Shown here: positions 26,753 to 38,070 of the stretch, one piece after another
Numbering within the stretch: the first letter of the stretch is position 1
Layout of the letters: every line of letters begins with the position of its first letter
Assembly: GCA_902795605.1 (NCBI GenBank)
Contig: CADBLU010000054.1
Span: 1 to 56,434 of the forward strand
Length of the DNA stretch: 56,434 nt
From: an uncultured Prevotellaceae bacterium
GTDB taxonomy: Bacteria; Bacteroidota; Bacteroidia; Bacteroidales; Bacteroidaceae
Direction: 5' to 3'
Notes under the pieces: model-generated
Told to the model about the DNA's origin: nothing
Database searches by the model: none
The model's input: only the letters and a program-made list of their open reading frames with translations
Made by a program: the position numbers and the translations under genes

Positions 26753-29700
26753 TTAAGGATTCACGGATAATTTCCCGACGATGAAATTCACCATATCCGT
26801 CACGTCGGCCACGGTGATGTTGTTGTCGATGTTGACATCTGCAGCCTCATGGTCGAAGAGATAGGGGGGAGTGTTGTCTTCTCCCAAGATGATATTCACG
26901 GTGGTTGTCACATCAGAGATGGTGAGACTGCCGTCCCTGTTCACGTCGCCGATGAAGAGCAGGTGCAGTGCGCTGAGAGGTTTGTCCGGTTCTCTATACC
27001 ACCGCAGCGGACTGACCGGTGCCCCTGTGGAATAGATGCCATTCAGTCTTGTCGTGCCGCCGGCGTACTCCTTCGTGGCCTTCACCTCCACGTCCTGCCA
27101 ATGGAGCAGAGCGTTGTCAGTGTTGATGACGGCTGGCTGGTTGGGTGTGGTGACCGATGCCTGGACGACATAGACGGAGTCGCTGCGCACTTTGGCGATG
27201 GTGGCGAGCCTCACGTCCGACGAGGCTGTGGCGGAGAAGGGCAGGAAGAGCTCTTGCCATTTGCCTGTTACGTCGTTGCGCCGGTAGGTCACTTCCCGTG
27301 CAGTGAAGTCTTCCTTCACGGTCAGTGGCTCCTCGTCGGTGATGACGAAGTGGTCGCACATACCACCTTTTATCACATTGTAGTTGTTGTAGGTCACATC
27401 GAGCGAGGCTGTGGGTGCTATTTTGATGAGCGCATTGGCGGGCGTCTGGTCAATCTGCAGGTCTCGGCAGTGGGTGTAGGCCGACAGGTCTATCCATTCA
27501 CTGTCCATCAGCCAGCATTGGTGCTGCAGTGCTCTTCCGTTGTCGAGCAGATCCAGAATCTCTTCCGTTGCCTCCTCTTCAGGACATACATAGCTGAGAT
27601 TGAAAGCGCCCACTTTGAACCAGGTGCCGTCGCTCCTTGCGCCGATGGTGAGGGTGTGGTCGGTGACCAGCACATAGCACTCGTACGGACAGAAAGTGTT
27701 GTCTCCCTTGCCGGTGATGTTGTAAGAGCGGGCGATGTTGCCTGTCCCCGCATTGCCGTAAAGGGCGGTCTTTGTCATTGTGCGCCCATAGCCGTCGGTG
27801 GTGGCGAAATCGGCCGTCAGCCGGTAGACACCGTTGGGCAAGTGCTTTACCTCTTGCATGAGTTCGGCGTAGGTCATGCTGCCGGCCCATACGTTGAAGA
27901 ACGTGCCCGTGGTGCCGTCGCTCATCGTGGCGGTGCCGGTGAAGGCGTCGTTCCAACCGTCGAAAGTCTTGGCGAAGGTCCAGCGGTTAGGATAGACCAC
28001 TCTTCCGCTTCCTGAGACTGTGCCGGTGGTGGAGCCCCATGAGAAGTCAGGGTTGTCGATGGTGTATCTCACATCGTGATGGCCTTGTTCGACCACATAT
28101 TGCTGATTGAAGTCGGATTTGCGGATGGCGTATATAGAGAGTCTGTCGGCGTCGGTGAGGCTGCAGTCGCCTGCCACCTCATCACCGGCGGAAAGGGTGC
28201 TACTCTTTGTCCCGCAATAGGTGGAGTAATAGTCGTTGCGCATCCGCCAGCAGTCGTTGCCGGAGTCATAGACGGGCGTGAAGCGACTCTTCTCTGTGGG
28301 GAGACTGGTAATGCCGTCGGTCTGGAAGAGGGCGTTGCTTTGGCTGGTGAGGATGTAGTTGTAGAAATCGGGGGTACGCAGCGAGTATCCGCCGTTGTCG
28401 TGGGGCTCCATCTGCCATACCTGACTCAGGTCGGTGCCGATGGCGGAGACGGTGTTGTAGGCTACGGCCTTGATGCCTTCGTCGGAAGCTTCGGCACCTT
28501 CGATGTCGCCTGTGCGAGTGAGCGACTTGATCTGGATGCAGTGCCAACCTGTGATGTTCGACTGTTCGATGCCCAGTCCCAGGGTCAGTTGGTTGTCGGT
28601 CACTTCGATACCGCTGATGGTGCATTCTATCGGTTCATTGGACAGAAATCCGGGTGTCACGCCCGAAGCGGTGAAATAGGTCTTCTTCGTGGCACGAGCC
28701 GTTGTGGCAAAGACGTAGGCGAAATTGTCGCGGGTGCCGTTGAGCGTCGCCCCGTCCTCGCCCCTGGCATTGTGCGAGGTGGCGTAGAGCACGGCGGTGT
28801 AGATGCCGTTTGGCAGGCTGACTTTCTGCGACATCTTGGTGCCGGCCGATGACGAGTTGTAGAGTTCAACGAGTGCGATGCCATTGCCGGTCGTCGTCCC
28901 GCTGGCACCAGCCCAGGCATCCTTTAAGGTACTCACACGGCCGGTGTAGTCGGTGGTAGGTCGGGCATTGGTAGGTGTCCAGCACAGTTTGCCTGTGCTC
29001 TTATCAGTGATAAGGTAGTAATAGTCGCCGGGTGAGGCAGGGATGGATGTGAGTTTGATGCAGCCTGCCGGCAAGTTGCTGTCGGAGAGGTCGATGGTGT
29101 TGCTGTAGTGCGACTGGCCCTTCGCGTCGATGCTGCAGATGCGGAACACCTTTTTGCCGGAGCATGCCGCCACGGGGAGGGATGCCTCGCGTGCCTCACT
29201 GTCATCTACGCCGAGGGTGGCGCGTGTGGTCCAGGTACTGCCGCTGGTGTTCTGCTGCACATAGACGGTTTTGATCCAGTCGGTGTTGGGCTCTCTCCAC
29301 GACAGGTTGATGGCGGTCTTGTCGAGGGAGAGGCCGCCGATAAGTTGGCAGGGCGCTCCCTGGTCTCTCCAGTCCATCCACACATCGGTGCTTTTCTTGT
29401 AGGCGAAGTCGCTGTTGTAGGCCCCGAAGATGGCTCCTCCGCTTGTGGTCCAGAAATCATCCGACTCCCAATGGACAAATCGTTTCTGCTCCACATTGTT
29501 GTATACCGCCAACCGCTCGAGCCATTCGGTGTTGTCGGCCTGGTCGGCTCTCTTGAGCACGTCGCGGAGCCAGATGCCGTTCATCTTCTGGTCGTCGCCG
29601 TTGCCCCATGTATACCACGAACCGAGCGAGTCGGTGTAGAACCGGGTCTCAGAAGTCCAGTTGGCACCGTTGTTCCACTCTGTGCACCACACGGGCAGTT

Positions 29701-30856
29701 GGGTGGCGGTATAGAGAGCTTTCAGCGAATTGATGCAGTTTTGTGGGGTCTGACCACCAATATAATAATGTGTGGCCACAAAGTCGACTCTGTAGTTGTG
29801 TGCCTCACATGAGTCGATATAGGCTTTCACCCATGAGACGTTGGGGTTGCATGTCGCGAAGGTGCCCACGCGCATGCCGCTTCTCAGGTATTCGGCATGA
29901 AGTTTGAAGAGGTCGGGCACTGTCATATACATTTCGCTTCCGCTGCTGTTGTCGGGCTCGTTGACACCGAGCACATGAGCGGATGTCTCAGCGTTGATAT
30001 TGCCCCATGAAGGCCATGCATAGGTGGCTTTTCCCGTGTAGGTGGAGCCGTTCTCGTGATGGCGCTGGGGCACATAGTCATAGTCGGCTAATTGGTAGTT
30101 CTCAGAGTTCCATTGATAGAACCACGACACCCTCATGAGCCGCATGGGTGTCTCGTTCCGGCCTGCATATCCCTTTTTTGCCGGCCATCTCCATCTGAAG
30201 ATTCTCAGGAAACTGACGCTGCTTTGCAGGTCTTTGGGCAGTGTCACGGTGATGTCGCCGTCGTTGGCGATGAAGCAGTGGCTGTATCCTGTCCCGTCGG
30301 CGTGGTTGGCCATGGTGACCATGTATCCTCTTTTCAGCGTGAAACTCTTGATGGCGTTGTCGAAGTCGCCCAAGTCGGTGTAATAGGTGTTGACGTCGAA
30401 GTCGCTGCGGGAATTGCCCGAGGAGGCGGTCCCGGTGAAGACGGTCAGCGGATGGCATGAGATGGGGTAGGGCAGCAGGATGGCCCCGTGGCGGTAGGTC
30501 TCCACGCGACAGTTGCTGCCGTCGACGGCCGGTGCCCCGTTGATGGTGATGAACCTGAGCCATGTGCTGACGACCTGCGAGGGTCTGATGTTGCTGAAAA
30601 CCACAGTGGCTTGCTCATGAGCGATGTCGATGGAGGCTGTCATGGCTTCCGTGCCTTCCTGGGCAGTGATGACATAGTCGACAGGTGTGGTGAGTGTCTG
30701 TGAGACATTGTGCCTTGCGACGGTGGCCACTGTGTTGACGGCTGTCGAGAGCGAGGAGCCGTTGTATGTCAGCGACCGTGTGATGGCATAGGTCATAGAG
30801 CCGAACGGCCAGAGCGCGGCGAGCCATAGTATTGTCAGTAGCTGATAGGTTTTCAT
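26753..30856 (-). CDS. Very large secreted GH128-like beta-1,3-glucanase with C-terminal dockerin
   Basis: About 1367 residues from the ATG at 30856, which opens a signal peptide (MKTYQLLTILWLAALWPFG, cleavage near TYA). Residues about 200-470 fit a GH128/Asl1-type catalytic core: acid/base Glu in HVLGVNEPDNSSG (about 297) and nucleophile Glu in PVWCTEWNNGANW (about 391). GH128 enzymes cleave beta-1,3-glucan. Beta-sandwich and carbohydrate-binding-like modules follow (about 480-1290), including a fibronectin-like strand pattern and a SLRTPDFYNYI region. The last 65 residues are a type-I-like dockerin with two calcium loops, DVNRDGSLTISDVT and DVNIDNNITVADVT. Lies between alr and dsbD without a clear promoter. 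Family assignment is from motifs. Confidence 0.82.
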   Translation of the reverse strand: MKTYQLLTILWLAALWPFGSMTYAITRSLTYNGSSLSTAVNTVATVARHNVSQTLTTPVDYVITAQEGTEAMTASIDIAHEQATVVFSNIRPSQVVSTWLRFITINGAPAVDGSNCRVETYRHGAILLPYPISCHPLTVFTGTASSGNSRSDFDVNTYYTDLGDFDNAIKSFTLKRGYMVTMANHADGTGYSHCFIANDGDITVTLPKDLQSSVSFLRIFRWRWPAKKGYAGRNETPMRLMRVSWFYQWNSENYQLADYDYVPQRHHENGSTYTGKATYAWPSWGNINAETSAHVLGVNEPDNSSGSEMYMTVPDLFKLHAEYLRSGMRVGTFATCNPNVSWVKAYIDSCEAHNYRVDFVATHYYIGGQTPQNCINSLKALYTATQLPVWCTEWNNGANWTSETRFYTDSLGSWYTWGNGDDQKMNGIWLRDVLKRADQADNTEWLERLAVYNNVEQKRFVHWESDDFWTTSGGAIFGAYNSDFAYKKSTDVWMDWRDQGAPCQLIGGLSLDKTAINLSWREPNTDWIKTVYVQQNTSGSTWTTRATLGVDDSEAREASLPVAACSGKKVFRICSIDAKGQSHYSNTIDLSDSNLPAGCIKLTSIPASPGDYYYLITDKSTGKLCWTPTNARPTTDYTGRVSTLKDAWAGASGTTTGNGIALVELYNSSSAGTKMSQKVSLPNGIYTAVLYATSHNARGEDGATLNGTRDNFAYVFATTARATKKTYFTASGVTPGFLSNEPIECTISGIEVTDNQLTLGLGIEQSNITGWHCIQIKSLTRTGDIEGAEASDEGIKAVAYNTVSAIGTDLSQVWQMEPHDNGGYSLRTPDFYNYILTSQSNALFQTDGITSLPTEKSRFTPVYDSGNDCWRMRNDYYSTYCGTKSSTLSAGDEVAGDCSLTDADRLSIYAIRKSDFNQQYVVEQGHHDVRYTIDNPDFSWGSTTGTVSGSGRVVYPNRWTFAKTFDGWNDAFTGTATMSDGTTGTFFNVWAGSMTYAELMQEVKHLPNGVYRLTADFATTDGYGRTMTKTALYGNAGTGNIARSYNITGKGDNTFCPYECYVLVTDHTLTIGARSDGTWFKVGAFNLSYVCPEEEATEEILDLLDNGRALQHQCWLMDSEWIDLSAYTHCRDLQIDQTPANALIKIAPTASLDVTYNNYNVIKGGMCDHFVITDEEPLTVKEDFTAREVTYRRNDVTGKWQELFLPFSATASSDVRLATIAKVRSDSVYVVQASVTTPNQPAVINTDNALLHWQDVEVKATKEYAGGTTRLNGIYSTGAPVSPLRWYREPDKPLSALHLLFIGDVNRDGSLTISDVTTTVNIILGEDNTPPYLFDHEAADVNIDNNITVADVTDMVNFIVGKLSVNP

Positions 30857-30935
30857 GTGCTTGTGGCTATTGTCGGTTCTTTGTCTGGTAGGCAGCGACA
30901 GGTGTCGCCGGCTTTCGTGTAAACGGGAGTTCTTG

Positions 30936-32099
30936 TCAGAGAGAGGCGTCGGGGCGTACGTAGAAGCGCTGCACTCTCTTGCTGAGATTGCACAGCACCT
31001 CATAGCCGATGGTTCCAAGGTCTTCAGCCATATCATCGGCCGTGTAGCTCAGGTTGCCCATACTTCCCATCACCACTACATGGTCGCCCATTTTTGCCTG
31101 TGGGATGTGTGTCACGTCGGCGAGTGTCTGATCCATGCAGATACGCCCCACAATGGGAGCAAACTGTCCGTGTATGAGCACGTGGCCCCGGTTGGAGAGA
31201 TGTCTGCTGAGTCCGTCGGCATAACCCGTGGTGACGGTGGCGATACGCATTTCGCGCTCGGCCTTGAAGGTGCGTCCGTAGCCGATGGTCTCACCGGGAT
31301 GAACGTCCTTCACCTGAGAGATGACCGATTTCCAAGAGATGGCCGGTTTGATGCCTTCGGGGATGGTGTTGGAGATATCGGGCTTGAGTCCGTAGAGCAC
31401 GATGCCAAGTCTGACGATTTTTCCGATGTTGTCGAATTCTTGGCTGGTGTTAAGATAGAAAAGTCCGGCTGCCGAGTTGCAGCAGTGCACATAGGGCAGA
31501 TGCAGGTCGGCCACGCTGTCGGCCACGGCCTTGAATTTCCTGATTTGCTGCCATGTGAAGTCGCGGCATTCCTCCGTGTCGGTATCTGCCACGCACAAAT
31601 GAGTGAAGAGGCCGGTGAGTTGGAGCTTATCGTGATACTTGCGGATGATGTCGGCGCAGAGTGCGGTGTCGTCTCCGTCGATGCCGATGCGGTTCATGCC
31701 CGTGTCGATGGCCATCTGGCATTTGAACTTGGCGCCCGTGGAGGCCATCCTCTCGGCATATTCTTCGGAGACGATGGCTTGGGTGAGGTCATAGTCGCAG
31801 AGGGTCTTGGCATAATAGGGCGACGAATAGCCCAGGAGAAGGATTTCTCCCTCTATCCCCGCCTCCCGCAGGCCTACGGCCTCATCGATGTTGGACACGG
31901 CAAACAGTCTGCATCCCGCCCATGAGAGCGTCCGGGCCACCTGTACGTCACCATGTCCGTAGGCATCGGCTTTGATGACGGCCATGACCTCTGTGCCGGC
32001 CGGTAGCATACTTTTATAGATGAGGTAGTTGTCGCGCAGTTGAGTGAGGTTGATTTCCAGCCAGGAGCGCTTCTCTATTTGGCTGACGTGTACTTCCAT
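30936..32099 (-). CDS. alr: Alanine racemase
   Basis: 387 residues. PLP-dependent conversion of L- to D-alanine for peptidoglycan. The N-terminal barrel has the PLP lysine in VIKADAYGHG (K43); the C-terminal beta domain carries the catalytic Tyr in TIGYGRTF and the VGRICMDQT motif. Length is normal. Follows ddl by 17 bp, so the two D-Ala steps are coexpressed. Confidence 0.96.
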   Translation of the reverse strand: MEVHVSQIEKRSWLEINLTQLRDNYLIYKSMLPAGTEVMAVIKADAYGHGDVQVARTLSWAGCRLFAVSNIDEAVGLREAGIEGEILLLGYSSPYYAKTLCDYDLTQAIVSEEYAERMASTGAKFKCQMAIDTGMNRIGIDGDDTALCADIIRKYHDKLQLTGLFTHLCVADTDTEECRDFTWQQIRKFKAVADSVADLHLPYVHCCNSAAGLFYLNTSQEFDNIGKIVRLGIVLYGLKPDISNTIPEGIKPAISWKSVISQVKDVHPGETIGYGRTFKAEREMRIATVTTGYADGLSRHLSNRGHVLIHGQFAPIVGRICMDQTLADVTHIPQAKMGDHVVVMGSMGNLSYTADDMAEDLGTIGYEVLCNLSKRVQRFYVRPDASL

Positions 32100-32116
32100 T
32101 TGAGGTGATAACAGTT

Positions 32117-33079
32117 TTAGATGTTGATGTCCCTGTTTGTCTCCAGTCCGAGGAGCAGGATTCTCTCGACGAGGTCCTCATAGCTGATGCCAGCATAGTT
32201 GGCGGCATCGGGGAAGAGGCTCACGTCGGTCATTCCAGGCAGGGTGTTGACCTCGATGATCATCGGGCCTTTGACCGGGTCGGCGATGAAGTCGACTCTC
32301 GCCAGGCCGCAGCATCCCAGCACCTTATAGGCTTTCTCGCCCAGGGCGATGATGTCTTTCTCGGTGTGCTTGTCGATGCAAGCGGGGATGATGTGCTGAT
32401 GCATCCCGGAGGTATATTTTGTGGTGTAGTCGTTGAACTCTCGCTCGTAGGAGATTTCTATCAGGGGCAGTACGGTGAGTTGCTGGTTGCCGAGGATGGG
32501 CATGGTGATTTCCACACCACTGATGAAGTCTTCGGCCAGGAGGGTGTCGCCATATTTGAAGACATCATCGATGCCTGCCTCTATCTGACTTTCTTCCTTG
32601 ATGATATTGGTGCCGATACTTGAGCCCTGGCAGGGGGATTTCAGCACCATGGGCAGCTGCATCTCCTTGAGCAAGTGGCGCGCAATCTCCTTGTTGTCGG
32701 CGAAGTCGTATTTCTTGAGGGAGATGAAGCGGGGGGTGGGCAGTCCCACGTTGGCCAGCACATGCTTGGTGAGCACCTTGTCCATGCAAAGGGCGCTTGC
32801 CGTGACGCCCGAGCCGGTATAAGGGATGCCTGCGAACTCCAGCATACCCTGAATGGTGCCGTCTTCTCCGCCTTTTCCATGAAGTCCGAGGAAGACGATG
32901 TCGGGCTGGCATTGGAGGATGCCGGTCATATTGTCGCGTGTCAGGTCATAGAGCTCTGTGTGGGCATATCCCTTTCTCTGCAGCGCTTCATAGATTTTTT
33001 TCCCGCTACGCAATGAGATGTCGCGTTCGGAGGAGATTCCTCCGCACACGACGACAATCTTCAGGTCTTTGTTCATCAT
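32117..33079 (-). CDS. ddl: D-alanine--D-alanine ligase
   Basis: About 320 residues from the ATG at 33079 (33076 equally possible); 60 nt of upstream frame have no family match and contain the promoter. ATP-grasp enzyme that makes the D-Ala-D-Ala dipeptide for peptidoglycan. Marks: VVVCGGISSERDISLRSG at the N-terminus, FLGLHGKGGEDGTIQG, YTGSGVTASALCMDK, and IEVNTLPGMTDVSLFP near the end. First gene of ddl-alr. Confidence 0.95.
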   Translation of the reverse strand: MMNKDLKIVVVCGGISSERDISLRSGKKIYEALQRKGYAHTELYDLTRDNMTGILQCQPDIVFLGLHGKGGEDGTIQGMLEFAGIPYTGSGVTASALCMDKVLTKHVLANVGLPTPRFISLKKYDFADNKEIARHLLKEMQLPMVLKSPCQGSSIGTNIIKEESQIEAGIDDVFKYGDTLLAEDFISGVEITMPILGNQQLTVLPLIEISYEREFNDYTTKYTSGMHQHIIPACIDKHTEKDIIALGEKAYKVLGCCGLARVDFIADPVKGPMIIEVNTLPGMTDVSLFPDAANYAGISYEDLVERILLLGLETNRDINI

Positions 33080-33095
33080 ATTCTGATTTTCAATG

Positions 33096-33103
33096 CAAAG
33101 GTA
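33096..33103 (-). promoter_or_regulatory. Candidate -7 element for ddl-alr
   Basis: Minus strand TACCTTTG, 17 nt upstream of the ddl ATG at 33079. It lies inside the longer open frame, which supports the shorter start. The -33 region is poor. Confidence 0.55.
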
Positions 33104-33124
33104 GTTCAAATAATCGAATCGGCG

Positions 33125-33149
33125 AAAAAAAGAAGTCACATTTTCTTCT
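33125..33149 (-). terminator. Weak terminator after the C69 peptidase gene
   Basis: 5-bp stem AGAAG/CTTCT (33145-33149 with 33131-33135) followed on the minus strand by a run of T (33130-33125), about 28 bp past the stop. Confidence 0.4.
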
Positions 33150-33176
33150 CTGTGCCGGTGTGGCGCCTCATCACTG

Positions 33177-34811
33177 TCAGAAGCCCGACCATGTCTTCCT
33201 CCACAGTTGCCGTGCCATCTCGTCCCATTTCACGACTGTCGCACCGAAGAAGTCGGCCACGTAGCCGTTGAGCATGCGCTCGGCTTTTGCGGGGTCCTCG
33301 CGGTGCAGCTGTTGCCAACTGCTCTCCACAAATGGTTGCTCGCGAAGGCCTTTCTCGATGAAATAGTCTCTTGCCGTCTCTATCATCTGCCGGTAGGTGC
33401 CCCATCTGACGGTGGCCAGGCGGTTGGTCTTCCTGAAATGCCACAGTGCGGCGTCATCGCGGTCTACGTGTTGCCCGCACACACCGAGCATCATGGGCAG
33501 TTGGGTCGTCCCGCAGTAGACGGGGAATCGCGGACTCTCTCCCGGATTGTCGAGGGCAATCCATGCCACGCCTCCCACCTCGTCGGGCAGCCATGAGCGC
33601 AGTTGTATCACGGTGCTGTAGGCGCACCATGGGACACTGACCGTACGGATGTTTTTCATCACCGAGTCGCCCATGGCATAATACATGCCTATCTCGTCGG
33701 GACGCATCCACGGGTTGGAGAAGGGCGAGACGATGCTGTCAGGCTCGTTTTCCACAATGTTGCCCTCTTTGTCTTTCCGCTTGGGATTGACAATCTTATG
33801 TCGTCCGCTCAAGTTCTTCTCCGTACCCTCATAGTAACTCCCCAACAGGCGCATCACTCTCTCCACACTCACCTTCTCATCGGGCTTGACGCTCAGCGGC
33901 AGGTTGGCCACGGTGTCGGAGAGGTGGAGTGAGGGCGCGAGTGCGTCCATGATGAAATGCTCGCGCACGCTGTAGTTCTTCTTCTCATTGAAGTAGTTGC
34001 CGCCGCTGTATGCCTTCCAGAAGCAGAACTCCTCTTTGCCGTCCCACAGACCAAGTTTTTTGGCGACGTCGAACACATTGGCCGAGGCCATGCACCTGCC
34101 GGTGTCTTCAGGATTGACTTTGGAGATGCGGCACACGTTGGCTGATACGGCAATCTCGTCGTCAGGGATGCGCACGGCGGCCCATACACCACCGACTTTC
34201 TTGGGGCCTTCGCCAAAGATTTCGAAAATCCACACCTCTTCCTTGTCGGCGATAGTGAGGCATTCGCCGCTGTCGCCGTAGCCGTATTTCTCCACCAGCT
34301 CGCCCATCAGTGTGATAGCTTCCCTGGCGGTGGCACACCGTTCGAGGGCGATACGCTCGAGTTCTTCGATGAGAAACATGCCCTTCTTGTTGCGGAGGAT
34401 GTCGCGGCCTGTGATGGTGGTCTCGCCGATGGCGAGCTGCCTCTCGTTGAGGCAGGGGTAGGCCGTGTCGAGGTATCTGAACGTATGAGCCACTTGGGGA
34501 ATCATCCCCTTGCGGTACATCTTGGTGCTGTCATCGGCCGACTGTGTGTGCATCCTGCCGTCGTAGACAGCTGTCTCAGCCCCGGCGGGATGGTCTTTGG
34601 CGGGTGCCATCCGCATCCATGTGCGGTACCATGAGTCGCAGGTGTGCGAGGTGATGACAGAGCCGTCGGCCGATGCTTTCTTGCCTACCATGATGCTTGT
34701 GCACGACATGAAGTGGCGGTTGTCAGGACCGGTCTCGGTCTCTTGTGCCTCGACATGGACTGTCGATGCCATGAATGCCAAAGAGGCAACGATAAAGAAA
34801 AGTTTGTCCAT
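33177..34811 (-). CDS. Secreted C69-family dipeptidase
   Basis: 544 residues, signal peptide MDKLFFIVASLAFMASTVHVEA. Peptidase family C69 (PepD-like, Ntn-hydrolase) with the nucleophilic Cys at residue 37 in FMSCTSIMVGKKAS followed by ADGSVITSHTCD. The conserved Asn/Arg block is seen at ERCATAREAI and KYGYGDSGE. It probably cleaves dipeptides in the periplasm. In classical C69 enzymes the Cys becomes N-terminal after processing; here a short propeptide (about 23-36) would be removed first. It follows ettA by 33 bp on the same strand. Confidence 0.9.
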   Translation of the reverse strand: MDKLFFIVASLAFMASTVHVEAQETETGPDNRHFMSCTSIMVGKKASADGSVITSHTCDSWYRTWMRMAPAKDHPAGAETAVYDGRMHTQSADDSTKMYRKGMIPQVAHTFRYLDTAYPCLNERQLAIGETTITGRDILRNKKGMFLIEELERIALERCATAREAITLMGELVEKYGYGDSGECLTIADKEEVWIFEIFGEGPKKVGGVWAAVRIPDDEIAVSANVCRISKVNPEDTGRCMASANVFDVAKKLGLWDGKEEFCFWKAYSGGNYFNEKKNYSVREHFIMDALAPSLHLSDTVANLPLSVKPDEKVSVERVMRLLGSYYEGTEKNLSGRHKIVNPKRKDKEGNIVENEPDSIVSPFSNPWMRPDEIGMYYAMGDSVMKNIRTVSVPWCAYSTVIQLRSWLPDEVGGVAWIALDNPGESPRFPVYCGTTQLPMMLGVCGQHVDRDDAALWHFRKTNRLATVRWGTYRQMIETARDYFIEKGLREQPFVESSWQQLHREDPAKAERMLNGYVADFFGATVVKWDEMARQLWRKTWSGF

Positions 34812-34844
34812 AGGAGTGGTACAGGTGTGGAGATGTCTATGGCA

Positions 34845-36542
<1,698 letters not shown>

Positions 36543-36554
36543 ATTGATGAATTG

Positions 36555-36941
36555 TTATTGTTGCTCTTGATGATTGTCGCTGCCCTCGGTCCATTGTTCC
36601 CATTCACGCAAGGCCTCTTGCCAGTCGGTGACTTCACCCGAGGCGATGGCCTCCTGCTCCCTGAGCGCCTTGTCGCGGGCTTTGTCGCGTGCGCGTTTGG
36701 CCTTCATGTCGGCGATAGTGGCATCGTCGAGGATGAGTATGGCTCCCCGGTCGATAGCCTTTTGGAGCTCAGCCTCTCCGAAGGCCTTGCCTGGCTCGTT
36801 GAAGTCAGAAATGTTAAACTCATAGTCGACGCGCAGTTGGTGCCTGATGAGTTTTTGCTTGGCTCTGTTGCCTTCGTTTTTCAATCTCAGGAGTTTGGCA
36901 ATTTCCTTGATTTCTGTAGCGGAGAATTTGTTTCTGCCCAT
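36555..36941 (-). CDS. Conserved small cytoplasmic protein of unknown function
   Basis: About 128 residues from the ATG at 36941 (MGRNKFSATEIKEIAKLL). A frame 75 nt longer would start inside the promoter, so the shorter start is preferred. Strongly basic and helical N-terminus, then QLRVDYEFNISDFNEPG, then an acidic, Gln-rich tail. No TM or signal. Helical, possibly nucleic-acid binding, but I do not recognise a named family. It leads ettA by 12 bp. Confidence 0.75.
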   Translation of the reverse strand: MGRNKFSATEIKEIAKLLRLKNEGNRAKQKLIRHQLRVDYEFNISDFNEPGKAFGEAELQKAIDRGAILILDDATIADMKAKRARDKARDKALREQEAIASGEVTDWQEALREWEQWTEGSDNHQEQQ

Positions 36942-36982
36942 TTGTCTGATGTGTGTGGGATGATGGGATTTTTGCAGATGTG

Positions 36983-36990
36983 CAAAATTA
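36983..36990 (-). promoter_or_regulatory. Candidate -7 element for the 36941-ettA unit
   Basis: Minus strand TAATTTTG, about 42 bp upstream of the ATG at 36941. The upstream A/T tract has no clear TTTG. Confidence 0.5.
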
Positions 36991-37084
36991 TAAAAAAAAA
37001 AAGGATTTTTGGCCATGGGAAGTTAAAAATCAGCAGGGGATTTCCTTTTTTGGGTGAAAAAATGTTGAATTAGTGGCAAACGAA

Positions 37085-37114
37085 TTTGTTTCTCGCATTT
37101 TATTATTAATTTTG
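37085..37114 (+). promoter_or_regulatory. Promoter of the exb operon
   Basis: TTTG 37085-37088, 18-nt spacer, TAATTTTG 37107-37114. The leader to the exbB ATG is about 90 nt and contains short inverted repeats (GCCGG...CCGGC). Confidence 0.65.
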
Positions 37115-37212
37115 CCGCCTATAACAGGCTTTGCAGCCTCAGCAGTGTAAGTGCTGTCGCCGGTTTCCGGCCATGGCGTGCGGCTGATGCGAAAGGCCGA
37201 GAAAGTCAGCCA

Positions 37213-38070
37213 ATGAGAATGAAAGCAAATATGAGAGAAGTGATGGTGCGACTGCTTTTCGTCGTGCTCTTGTCTTTTGTGTCGGTACCGACAGTGACCA
37301 AGGCCCAGGACAGCATCCCACCTATGACTGAGGATACGGAGACTGCCGGCGCATCGTCGCTGGACGACGACCCGCTGGTGGCCGATGAGTTGGCCGCCTA
37401 TGAGGAGATGATGGCTTCGAAAGAGCGGAGTGAGGGCTTCTACAAAGCCTTGAAACGAAAGTTTATCGAGGGAAATGTGGGCTTTATGTCGCTGGTGGCC
37501 CTGGCGCTGATTCTTGGTCTCGCCTTCTGCATTGAGCGCATCATCTACCTGACGTTGGCCGAGGTGGACAGCCGCCGCCTGATGGAGGATATTGACGCCA
37601 AAGTGAGCGAGGGCGACATTGAAGGTGCCAAGCAACTGGCCCGCGACACCCGTGGTCCGGTGGCCTCGGTCTGCTATCAGGGACTTTTGCGAATCCATGA
37701 GGATATCGACAGCATCGACCGCTCGATGTCGTCCTATGGTCAGGTGCAGCTGTCGAATCTGGAGAAAGGCTGTTCATGGATAACCCTATTCATCGCCATA
37801 GCTCCCTCGCTTGGTTTCTTGGGTACGGTGATTGGCATGGTGATGGCATTCGACCAGATACAGGAGGCCGGTGACATCAATCCGACGATTGTGGCGGAAG
37901 GTATGAAAGTGGCGCTGATCACCACTATCTTCGGTATCATCGTGGCACTCATCCTGCAGGTGTTCTATAATTACATCCTCAACAAGATTGAGGCATTGAC
38001 CACTCAGATGGAAGATTCCTCCATCACATTGCTCGACTCTATCGTGAAATATAAAAGAGCAGGAAAATGA
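37213..38070 (+). CDS. exbB: ExbB/TolQ/MotA-type proton-channel protein
   Basis: 285 residues. An N-terminal signal-like TM (MVRLLFVVLLSFVSV) precedes a periplasmic acidic stretch, then three TM helices at about 92-112, 180-205 and 225-250, and the family motif GCSWITLFIAIAPSLGFLGTVIGM. Forms the proton-conducting pentamer that energises TonB or an alternative transducer. The start at 37213 is preferred because it keeps the whole signal. Next gene overlaps by 4 bp. Confidence 0.93.
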   Translation: MRMKANMREVMVRLLFVVLLSFVSVPTVTKAQDSIPPMTEDTETAGASSLDDDPLVADELAAYEEMMASKERSEGFYKALKRKFIEGNVGFMSLVALALILGLAFCIERIIYLTLAEVDSRRLMEDIDAKVSEGDIEGAKQLARDTRGPVASVCYQGLLRIHEDIDSIDRSMSSYGQVQLSNLEKGCSWITLFIAIAPSLGFLGTVIGMVMAFDQIQEAGDINPTIVAEGMKVALITTIFGIIVALILQVFYNYILNKIEALTTQMEDSSITLLDSIVKYKRAGK

